Shown here one piece after another: positions 50,103 to 55,918 of a DNA stretch of 55,918 nt. This stretch comes from Selenomonadales bacterium UBA7018. Lineage in GTDB: Bacteria; Bacillota; Negativicutes; Selenomonadales; Selenomonadaceae. Positions within the stretch are counted from its first letter, which is position 1, and every line of letters starts with the position of its first letter. The notes beneath the pieces were generated by a model. The model worked only from the letters and a program-made list of their open reading frames with translations. It did no database searches and was not told the origin of the DNA. Position numbers and translations under genes: made by a program. The DNA lies in the NCBI GenBank assembly GCA_002448305.1, contig DJWY01000021.1:1-55918 (forward strand), in the 5' to 3' direction.

Positions 50103-50441
50103 ATGATTGTCGCGGAGATTTACAAGCAAGCAGACGGAAAAATTATCGGCTTTTCGGTCGACGGGCACGCTAACACCGCTAAGCACGGCTTCGATATTTA
50201 CTGCGCGGCGGCGTCAATGATGTCTAGTTCAACATTTCTTTGCTTGAGAGACCATTTAAAGCGCGATTTCACGTGGGACGCGGCGCACGGGCGGTTAATG
50301 GTTCGCCTAAAGGACGCGCCCGACGATTTAACCGAAGTCGCCTTTCAAACAATGCTAATCGGCATGCGGGAAGTCGAAAAGCTTGCTCCGCAAATCGTCA
50401 AAGTCAAAGAAAAATTATTTCTCGGAGGTGAAAAGAAATGA
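50103..50441 (+). CDS. prp: Ribosomal-processing cysteine protease Prp (YsxB)
   Basis: 112 residues. Catalytic His in IGFSVDGHANTAKHGFDIYC and Cys in YCAAASMMSSSTF, the signature of Prp, which removes the N-terminal extension of L27. It lies between rplU and rpmA and overlaps rpmA by 4 nt. The L27 here carries the matching extension, so substrate and enzyme are side by side. Confidence 0.95.
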   Translation: MIVAEIYKQADGKIIGFSVDGHANTAKHGFDIYCAAASMMSSSTFLCLRDHLKRDFTWDAAHGRLMVRLKDAPDDLTEVAFQTMLIGMREVEKLAPQIVKVKEKLFLGGEKK

Positions 50442-50728
50442 CTTTCACATTTGATTTACAGAGATTCGCACATAAAAAGGGCGTCAGCTCCACGCGCAAC
50501 GGTCGCGACAGTGAATCGAAGCGTTTAGGCGTCAAAGAGCAGGCTGGCACGGTCGTTACTGCGGGTTCAATCCTCGTTCGTCAGCGCGGAACGCATTTTC
50601 ATCCCGGTTTGAACGTCGGAATCGGAAAAGATGATACTTTGTTTGCAAAAATCGCTGGTCGCGTCGCTTTCGAGCGCAAAGGACGTTATAACAGAAAAAT
50701 TAGCGTCTACGCAGTCGAACAAGCTTAA
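50438..50728 (+). CDS. rpmA: 50S ribosomal protein L27 with cleavable N-terminus
   Basis: 96 residues. N-terminal extension TFTFDLQRF precedes AHKKGVSSTRNGRDSESKRLG; the QRF-A junction is the Prp cleavage site type known in Firmicutes. Further GSILVRQRGTHFHPGLNVGIG and DDTLFAKIAGRVAFERKG are standard. The mature N-terminus reaches the peptidyl-transferase centre. Confidence 0.97.
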   Translation: MTFTFDLQRFAHKKGVSSTRNGRDSESKRLGVKEQAGTVVTAGSILVRQRGTHFHPGLNVGIGKDDTLFAKIAGRVAFERKGRYNRKISVYAVEQA

Positions 50729-50737
50729 AAATTTTGA

Positions 50738-50766
50738 TTGACAATTAGTTAAAGGCGTGTTAATAT
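50738..50766 (+). promoter_or_regulatory. Promoter of tRNA-Leu
   Basis: TTGACA (50738-50743), 17-nt spacer, TAATAT (50761-50766), nine bases before the mature tRNA. Confidence 0.8.
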
Positions 50767-50775
50767 GCGTCTTGC

Positions 50776-50862
50776 GCCGAAGTGGCGGAATTGGCAGACG
50801 CAGCAGACTCAAAATCTGCCGTAGGCAACTACGTGCCGGTTCGAGTCCGGCCTTCGGCACCA
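50776..50862 (+). tRNA. tRNA-Leu (anticodon CAA), CCA encoded
   Basis: Acceptor GCCGAAG pairs with CTTCGGC, discriminator A, CCA encoded. Anticodon stem GCAGA/TCTGC around CTCAAAA gives CAA, reading TTG. Class II variable arm CGTAGGCAACTACG; T arm GGTTCGAGTCC. Confidence 0.97.
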
Positions 50863-50885
50863 AATCGAAATAAATAACTGAAATA

Positions 50886-50918
50886 AAAAAATCCCTGACA
50901 CGAAGTCGGGGATTTTTC
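50886..50918. terminator. Bidirectional terminator after tRNA-Leu
   Basis: AATCCCTGAC pairs with GTCGGGGATT around ACGAA, A7 on the left and T5 on the right; also ends the convergent DUF192 gene. Confidence 0.85.
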
Positions 50919-50919
50919 G

Positions 50920-51252
50920 TTATATCCGCTGAAATTTCTGTCCGACGGCTAATTTTAGTCGGTCAGCTTCGCCGCTCGCCATCTCTAACGCCGCCCACGC
51001 CCCAAAACAAAAACTCATTCCAATCCAAGTTGGCACGTTCCGCGCTATTTTTTTTATGCAATATTCCTTGTCCAAATAAATTACGTCGATTGCAAAGCGC
51101 ATAAATAACATATGAATGCTATTGCACGGCGCAAGTAGCAATCCGCGCCCCTTTTCTAGCTTTTTTCGCCCCATTAAACCGCAAAAACGACTTAAAAAGC
51201 TTTCCGCAAGCTCAATTTCAACCGTCGACCCGTTGATTAAAAATTTTTCCAT
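50920..51252 (-). CDS. DUF192-family protein
   Basis: 110 residues, ATG after AAGGTG. DUF192 motifs: LAESFLSRFCGLMGRKKLEKG, CNSIHMLFMRFAIDVIYLDK, KKIARNVPTW and ALEMASGEADRL. Most members carry a signal peptide; this one does not, so it is cytoplasmic. Co-transcribed with the zinc-ribbon gene 4 nt upstream. Function unknown for the family. Confidence 0.9.
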   Translation of the reverse strand: MEKFLINGSTVEIELAESFLSRFCGLMGRKKLEKGRGLLLAPCNSIHMLFMRFAIDVIYLDKEYCIKKIARNVPTWIGMSFCFGAWAALEMASGEADRLKLAVGQKFQRI

Positions 51253-51256
51253 AAAA

Positions 51257-51682
51257 TCACCTTAAAAATCTCGACAAAACAATTAAAGCAAGCCCTATCG
51301 CTAACATTACAAATAAAATCGGCAACGCAACGAAAAACATTAGCCCCGCAAGCGCAATTCCTATTAAAATCGCCGCGATTTGCGCCAATCGATTGCCATT
51401 CATCAGAGCGCGAATAAATGAACCGATTATCCGCCCTAAAAAACTCGTGTTGCCAAAATTTATGTATGTCCTGCGCGTCGTGTACTCGTAATTTCTCCCT
51501 TGCTCGCAAAAATTTTCATTGTTAGCGCGTTCGCTCGCAGAATCAGCGTCAATCGTCACGCCGTTAAATAAATTTTTCTCCGTGCGCGTCATTTCGCGAA
51601 CATTTCCTTCCGTGTTCACGTAACCGCAAAATGTACAGCGCATTGAACTGCCCAATTCCTTGCCGCACCTCCGACATTGCAT
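51257..51682 (-). CDS. Zinc-ribbon membrane protein of unknown function
   Basis: 141 residues from ATG 51682 (GGGAGTGA upstream). N-terminal zinc ribbon MQCRRCGKELGSSMRCTFCG, a polar, Asn/Glu/Thr-rich linker, then two adjacent membrane helices at the C-terminus (LAQIAAILIGIALAGLMFFVAL and a following one). A cytoplasmic zinc-ribbon tethered to the membrane; no enzyme motif. Likely co-transcribed with the DUF192 gene. Confidence 0.8.
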   Translation of the reverse strand: MQCRRCGKELGSSMRCTFCGYVNTEGNVREMTRTEKNLFNGVTIDADSASERANNENFCEQGRNYEYTTRRTYINFGNTSFLGRIIGSFIRALMNGNRLAQIAAILIGIALAGLMFFVALPILFVMLAIGLALIVLSRFLR

Positions 51683-51706
51683 TTTTATCACTCCCAAAAA
51701 AATATC

Positions 51707-51740
51707 TCCGCCGATTTTAGCAAGCGGAGACTTTTTTTGC
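51707..51740 (-). terminator. Rho-independent terminator after pyrC
   Basis: Minus strand GTCTCCGC pairs with GCGGAGAT around TTGCTAAAATCG, followed by a T run. Confidence 0.75.
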
Positions 51741-51752
51741 AACTTTTTACGT

Positions 51753-53078
51753 TCAGAACTGGTTCAACTTCATTAAATTGCCGCGAACAATCGTCGCAAC
51801 GGCTCGCCCTTTCAATTCGCGCCCGATAAACGGCGAATGACTGCCCTTAGTATAAAAATTTTTCGCGTCAACCGTCCAAATGAAGTCCGGATCGATAATC
51901 GTAATGTCTGCGGGCGCGTCAATCGATAAAGTTCCCGCATTTAGCCCGAAAATCTGCGCGGGTTCAGCCGTCATCTTGGAAATTAGCGTTTTTAAATCGA
52001 TTTTGCCCTTGTGATAAAGTTCCGTGAATAAAATTCCAACGCTCGTCTCCAAACCTGGAAAACCGCTCGGCGCATAAATATATTCGCGGTCTTTTTCCTC
52101 CGGCGCGTGCGGCGAATGGTCTGTGACGATAAAATCAATCGTTCCGTCGATTAAACCGGCTAAACAGGCGTCGCAATCCTTTTTCGTGCGCAACGGCGGG
52201 TTTATTTTCGTCGAAGCGTCCGCAGGATTAACTAAATCGTCCGTCATCGTCAAATGCTGGGGCGTAACTTCCGCCGTGACCTTTACGCCGCGTTTTTTCG
52301 CGTCTCGAACGATTTCAACCGCCCGCGCCGAACTTATATGCGCAATGTGGACGCGACCGCCGGTGTATTCCGCTAAAAGCACGTCGCGAGCAACCGCAAT
52401 GTCTTCCGCGACCGTCGGACGCCCCTTCAAACCTAAAATCGCGCTGCGTTTGCCCTCATTCATCACGCCGCCGCTAACCAAAGTCGTTTCTTCCTCGTGG
52501 CAGATGATAATTTTGCCGGTTTCATGCAAATAATCCAGCGCGTTTAAAAAAATCTTCGCGTTGTCGTCAAAATGTCCGTCGTCGCTGAACGCAACCGCGC
52601 CCGCCGCTATCATATCGCGCATTTCGGCTAATTCCTGCCCTTTTTGCTCTTTCGTGACCGCGCCAATGATTTTTATGTTGATAAGCCCGACATCTTCGGC
52701 GCGTTTGACCATTGAACGAACCAAAGCGGCGTTATCAACGACCGGCGAAGTGTTTGGCATTGTCGCAACCGTCGTAAAGCCGCCAGCAACCGCCGCTTTC
52801 GAGCCGCTAAGAAAATCTTCCTTAGATTCTTGTCCCGGCTCGCGAAAATGGACGTGCATATCAATTAAACCGGGCGTAACGATTTTTCCCGCCGCGTTGT
52901 ACTCATAATCCGCTGAAAATTTAATTTCGGGCTTCACCGCCGCAATTTTCCCGTCAATAACCAAAATATCTGCCACGCCGTCGAAATTATTTGCAGGATC
53001 AACGACATTTCCGCCGCGAATTAACAGCGTAGACGAAATTTTTGACTCTGGACGCTTAATTTGCCACGTTTGATTCAT
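51753..53078 (-). CDS. pyrC: Dihydroorotase
   Basis: 441 residues from ATG 53078 (GGAGGCGG upstream); the open frame upstream lies within pyrB. Class I dihydroorotase: IVTPGLIDMHVHFREPGQESKEDF with the zinc-binding HxH, AVAGGFTTVATMPNT, IICHEEE, VHIAHISSARAVE, and FIVTDHSPHAPEEKD with the catalytic Asp. Closes carbamoyl-aspartate to dihydroorotate. Overlaps pyrB by 4 nt. Confidence 0.96.
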   Translation of the reverse strand: MNQTWQIKRPESKISSTLLIRGGNVVDPANNFDGVADILVIDGKIAAVKPEIKFSADYEYNAAGKIVTPGLIDMHVHFREPGQESKEDFLSGSKAAVAGGFTTVATMPNTSPVVDNAALVRSMVKRAEDVGLINIKIIGAVTKEQKGQELAEMRDMIAAGAVAFSDDGHFDDNAKIFLNALDYLHETGKIIICHEEETTLVSGGVMNEGKRSAILGLKGRPTVAEDIAVARDVLLAEYTGGRVHIAHISSARAVEIVRDAKKRGVKVTAEVTPQHLTMTDDLVNPADASTKINPPLRTKKDCDACLAGLIDGTIDFIVTDHSPHAPEEKDREYIYAPSGFPGLETSVGILFTELYHKGKIDLKTLISKMTAEPAQIFGLNAGTLSIDAPADITIIDPDFIWTVDAKNFYTKGSHSPFIGRELKGRAVATIVRGNLMKLNQF

Positions 53079-54016
53079 TTTTCGCCGCCTCCGTTCAATG
53101 TTAAATCCAATAATGCCATGCGAACCGCCACGCCGTTTTGAACTTGCTCCTGAATCGCCGATTGTGCGCAATAAGTGACTTCCGACGATATTTCTAAGCC
53201 TTTATTTTGCGGTCCTGGATGCAAAATCAGCACATTTTCTTTCGCGAGGCGCAAACGCTCTTCATTTATCCCGAAAACCCGCGCATATTCCCGCGTTGAA
53301 GGGAAAAGTCCTGCTTGTTGCCGCTCAAGCTGTATTCGCAGGACATTTATAACGTCTGCATTAGCGATTGCGCCTTCAATTTGCTCATGAATTGTCACTC
53401 CGTCGAACGAAAAGAAGCGCGGAAGCAAAGTTTTCGGTCCGGCGAGGTGAATTTCCATTCCCATTTTCGTCATTGCGTAAATATCCGACCTTGCAACGCG
53501 GCTGTGCAAAATATCGCCGATAATCGCGACTTTTAGACCTGCGAGGCGACCTTTTCGCTGTTCAATGGTGAATAAATCCAAAAGTGCTTGAGATGGGTGC
53601 GCGTGTGCGCCGTCGCCAGCGTTAATTATGATTGGTTTAACGATTTTCGTAGCAAAATCCGCCGCGCCCTCAGCTTTATGGCGCATAACAATCGCGTCGA
53701 CGCCCATTGCCTCAATAGTTTTCAACGTATCGCGCAAACTTTCGCCCTTGACGATAGAACTTGTGCCGCTGTTAATGCTAACAACGTCCGCGCCGAGATA
53801 TTTGCCTGCCAATTCAAAAGAAGTGCGCGTCCGCGTTGACGGCTCATAAAAAAGATTGACGATAGCCTTTCCACGCAGGTTTGGCAATTTTTTTTCGCCG
53901 CCACGACGAATAATTTGCTTCATTTTGCGTGTGGTGTTCAAAACTAAGCGAATTTCTTCCGCAGAAAAATTTTCTAGCGCAACGACGCTCCTGCCTAATA
54001 AATTTACTGATTCCAA
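53075..54016 (-). CDS. pyrB: Aspartate carbamoyltransferase catalytic subunit
   Basis: 313 residues from TTG 54016, eight bases after AAGGGGTGAG; longer frames run back into the upstream terminator. Carbamoyl-phosphate loop NLFYEPSTRTRTSFELAGKYLG, then SINSGTSSIVKGESLRDTLK, GDGAHAHPSQALLDLFTI and HPGPQNKGLEI. Commits carbamoyl phosphate to pyrimidine synthesis. A TATAAT lies ~40 nt upstream, its -35 inside the terminator at 54064. No regulatory subunit gene (pyrI) seen. Confidence 0.96.
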   Translation of the reverse strand: MESVNLLGRSVVALENFSAEEIRLVLNTTRKMKQIIRRGGEKKLPNLRGKAIVNLFYEPSTRTRTSFELAGKYLGADVVSINSGTSSIVKGESLRDTLKTIEAMGVDAIVMRHKAEGAADFATKIVKPIIINAGDGAHAHPSQALLDLFTIEQRKGRLAGLKVAIIGDILHSRVARSDIYAMTKMGMEIHLAGPKTLLPRFFSFDGVTIHEQIEGAIANADVINVLRIQLERQQAGLFPSTREYARVFGINEERLRLAKENVLILHPGPQNKGLEISSEVTYCAQSAIQEQVQNGVAVRMALLDLTLNGGGEK

Positions 54017-54063
54017 AAAGCTCACCCCTTCGATTTTATCTATTCCTGCCTGAATTATACGAC

Positions 54064-54097
54064 AAAAAAAGAGTTCCGCAAGCTCCTGCGAAACTCC
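54064..54097 (-). terminator. Rho-independent terminator after the RTX remnant
   Basis: Minus strand GAGTTTCGCA pairs with TGCGGAACTC around GGAGCT, followed by T7. Confidence 0.85.
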
Positions 54098-54116
54098 GAT
54101 TAAAAATTTCATGATT

Positions 54117-54518
54117 TTATTTCTTGACGAGCTTTGAACCACTGATTTTGTAGTTAATGCTGTTGACATTGAAACTTGTCGCCGAAAAATCTTTCAGCGT
54201 GACTGCATTTGCCGTCGAGCCGACCTTGAAATAAACTTCGTCTTTCGACCTGATATAAGAAGCGGAAAATTTGCCAGTAATCTTTAGCATGTCGGTATTG
54301 TTGAAACCATAGATAAAATCTTTTTCGTCGCCGCTCGCATAAATGAACGTATCTTTGCCCGCGTCGTCCCAGAGCGAATCGTTGCCCTTGCCGCCGTCTA
54401 TTGAGAAGTTATCGGTATTATATGTTGTGATATAATTATTGCCCGCATTGCCGACTAGCGTTGAATTTGAGCCAAGATTAGTATTGGTAATGGTATCAGC
54501 CCCTGCGCCGACCGTGGT
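54117..54518 (-). pseudogene. N-terminally truncated RTX-repeat gene remnant
   Basis: An open stretch of ~133 codons with no start codon, preceded in frame by TAA. It encodes GGKGNDSLWDDAGKDTFIYA, IYGFNNTDMLKITGKFSASY, EVYFKVGSTANAVTLKDF and ends YKISGSKLVKK, matching almost residue for residue the last ~95 residues of the RTX protein at 46971. Only part of the RTX repeat region remains. Either a displaced C-terminal cassette or the leftover of a second RTX gene; the following terminator is intact. Confidence 0.85.
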
Positions 54519-54550
54519 TTAACTTATGTCTTGTCAAGAATTTAGTAACA

Positions 54551-54576
54551 AAAAAATCCCAACCGAAGTCGGGACT
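54551..54576 (-). terminator. Rho-independent terminator after the porin gene
   Basis: Minus strand GTCCCGACTTCGGTTGGGAT stem-loop followed by T6-7. Confidence 0.75.
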
Positions 54577-54584
54577 AAAGCAAA

Positions 54585-54610
54585 GGAACCTCCGATTTCT
54601 CGGAGGCTCC
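54585..54610 (-). terminator. Second hairpin downstream of the porin gene
   Basis: GGAGCCTCCGA/TCGGAGGTTCC with a GAAA tetraloop (minus), no T run; likely stabilises the porin mRNA 3' end ahead of the terminator at 54551. Confidence 0.6.
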
Positions 54611-54652
54611 CGCTATTTACGTTATAAAATTGTTCTGTTTGAAAGTGTCGGC

Positions 54653-55918
54653 TTAGAAGAAGAATTCGACACGACCGAAGAGGCGTTCTGCATCGCCAGG
54701 GCCGGTGATGTATTTGCCCTTGAAGTACTTCGCGATAAGGATGATTCTATCCATCGGAGCCCAAGACGCGCCTGCGACAAAGCCTTTGGTGCCTGCGAAA
54801 GCATCATCCCAGTTGATACCGATTAAGGAAGTGTTGGAGCCGAGTTCTTTATAACCAGCCCAGACAGCCCATTGACCCTTGTGGGTGTTTTGGTTGCCGC
54901 CGCCATAGAGATCGCCGTAGCGGAGAAGTGCTTGCCAAGATCTCTTTTCGTAGTCAGCTTTGGCATTGCGTGCATATGCGCCCCAGAGTTGCGCTTTGCC
55001 GAGTCTGTAACCAGCGTTCACAGACCAGATATTTGCGGTATCCTCTTTGCCCTTCTTGCTGTAAGCGTAGTTAGGATAACGTTTGGTTTCATTGCCGTTT
55101 TCATCGATAAAGACCATGTTTTTGAAGTCATCATCTTTGATGTGGTAGTAGCCTAAGCCACCGAAGAGACCTTTTTCACCGGGAGCATACTGAACGTTGA
55201 TACCCCAGAAGCTGGAGGGATCATCGCCAGGACCACCGAATTTGCCGTTATTGTCGTTCCAACGATCCGCATTGACGCCGTCTTGACGACCATTCCACGC
55301 ACCAGAATTTCTGACTGCACCTATAACTTTGTCATCTCTGATACGACCGCCGTAAACGGTAGCTTTCAAGCCCTGTACGAGGTTGCCGAAAGTAATTTCG
55401 CCGCCGGTGTATTCAGTATCCCAGATGATACCGTCTTCATTGGTGTAGAGGGGTTGACGACCGACTTTGACTTGGAAGTTTTTGTAATCGCCCTGTGCCC
55501 AACCACGAACCAACTCGAAGTCGCTGGATTTGTCGCGGCTAAGGTCGACGTGCGCATCAATACGAGCGCGGAGTGTCCAGTGGTCATTGACGTGTGCAAC
55601 AGGCTCAAAACGGAAAATCCAGTCGTCTTGTTTAACTCTGGTGTGTTCGTTGGTGCTGTGATGATGGCGACGGCGGTCAGCCCAAACGTTGTCGGTCTTG
55701 TGGTTCTTGTAGGTGTACTCGATTTTGCCTTGCCAAACAACTTTGTCAGCATATTTTTCGAGTTCCGCAACGCGAACGCCGAGAGCATCGAGTTCATCAC
55801 GGAATTCAGCCGCGAGGCGGTCGAGTTCAGCTTTGGTTGCGCCTTCAGGATTCTTCGCCATAGCTTTAGCAACCATCTGCGCCATTTCGTAACGGGTGAT
55901 GTTGCGGTCGCCGCGATA
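54653..55918 (-). CDS. SLH-domain outer-membrane porin (OmpM-like), N-terminus outside window
   Basis: Frame open to the window edge. Visible N-terminus YRGDRNITRYEMAQMVAKAM is the end of an SLH domain, followed by a coiled coil (LDRLAAEFRDELDALGVRVAELEKYADKV) and a ~330-residue beta-barrel region with alternating aromatic strands (WQGKIEYTYK ... WTLRARIDAHVDLS ... LWGAYARNAKADY), ending in a C-terminal aromatic, FGRVEFFF, as usual for outer-membrane barrels. SLH binds polyaminated peptidoglycan, tethering the outer membrane; this architecture is diagnostic of Negativicutes. Followed by two hairpins, as for a highly expressed mRNA. Confidence 0.93.
   Translation of the reverse strand, partial: YRGDRNITRYEMAQMVAKAMAKNPEGATKAELDRLAAEFRDELDALGVRVAELEKYADKVVWQGKIEYTYKNHKTDNVWADRRRHHHSTNEHTRVKQDDWIFRFEPVAHVNDHWTLRARIDAHVDLSRDKSSDFELVRGWAQGDYKNFQVKVGRQPLYTNEDGIIWDTEYTGGEITFGNLVQGLKATVYGGRIRDDKVIGAVRNSGAWNGRQDGVNADRWNDNNGKFGGPGDDPSSFWGINVQYAPGEKGLFGGLGYYHIKDDDFKNMVFIDENGNETKRYPNYAYSKKGKEDTANIWSVNAGYRLGKAQLWGAYARNAKADYEKRSWQALLRYGDLYGGGNQNTHKGQWAVWAGYKELGSNTSLIGINWDDAFAGTKGFVAGASWAPMDRIILIAKYFKGKYITGPGDAERLFGRVEFFF

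Noticed and set aside
54017..54169. 51-residue extension of pyrB
   Set aside because: Crosses a strong terminator and the RTX remnant end; TTG 54016 has AAGGGGTGAG.

Overview
The window looks like a chromosome segment of a Negativicutes bacterium (Selenomonas/Veillonella relatives: Firmicutes by descent but with an outer membrane). Reasons: the right edge carries an SLH-domain outer-membrane porin of the OmpM type; the left edge has a large filamentous adhesin; gene order is Firmicute-like (tig-clpP-clpX-lon-engB, rplU-prp-rpmA, mreBCD) and L27 carries a Prp-cleavable N-terminus; TTG and GTG starts with strong GGAGG sites are common. No phage, transposase or CRISPR array was seen.

Layout. 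1-6.8 kb: the 3' part of an FHA/LktA-like adhesin, converging on a broken sensor/SpoIIE-type phosphatase with its STAS partner. 6.9-15 kb (minus): ahbB and ahbA (siroheme decarboxylase), engB, two tiny ORFs, lon, clpX, a repeat-bounded four-helix-bundle gene, clpP, tig. 15-21.4 kb (minus): gatC, a secreted acetolactate decarboxylase, gatA; then mreB-mreC-mreD and a frameshifted acyltransferase. 21.5-24.8 kb (plus): tRNA-Ser, dapL, two related secreted proteins. 24.8-29.4 kb: mannitol operon (mtlA, cupin, mtlD) with a divergent GntR regulator. 29.5-35.4 kb: MATE pump, C-terminally short RNase G, rsmH-ftsL, a zinc-ligand-poor deaminase fold, MgtC, CYTH, rpsT. 35.5-38 kb (plus): wecA/tagO-like, wecB, napD. 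38-42.4 kb (minus): napG-napH-NapC/NrfH-type cytochrome-napA. 42.7-44.9 kb (plus): two tandem aminofutalosine-synthase (MqnE) paralogues. 44.9-49.1 kb (minus): two secreted CMD/flavodoxin-type proteins, an A24 peptidase, a frameshifted RTX-repeat protein. 49.1-49.7 kb: an unusual intergenic block of 20-bp repeats and two palindromes. 49.7-50.9 kb (plus): rplU-prp-rpmA and tRNA-Leu. 50.9-55.9 kb (minus): DUF192, zinc-ribbon protein, pyrB-pyrC, an RTX remnant and the porin.

How the genes fit together: quinol oxidation by NapC/NapGH feeding a monomeric NapA needs menaquinone (futalosine pathway, MqnE) and haem (Ahb pathway, ahbAB), so three scattered loci support one nitrate-respiration chain. 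Mannitol uptake, acetolactate decarboxylation and pyrimidine/lysine synthesis are housekeeping metabolism. Surface functions (adhesin, RTX protein, acyltransferase, porin) show most of the decay.

The most unusual things are: (1) a family of 78-79 bp inverted-repeat elements (CAATTAGGAATT...AATTG) sitting directly against ribosome-binding sites, one expanded copy of which carries an S23-type four-helix-bundle gene; (2) the 20-bp minisatellite plus twin dyads between the RTX gene and rplU; (3) single-base homopolymer frameshifts confined to dispensable genes; (4) a NapC/NrfH-type cytochrome with five rather than four haem motifs; (5) a recent 186-bp tandem duplication of the napD/napA junction. 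All calls are by reading the sequence; no database search was run.
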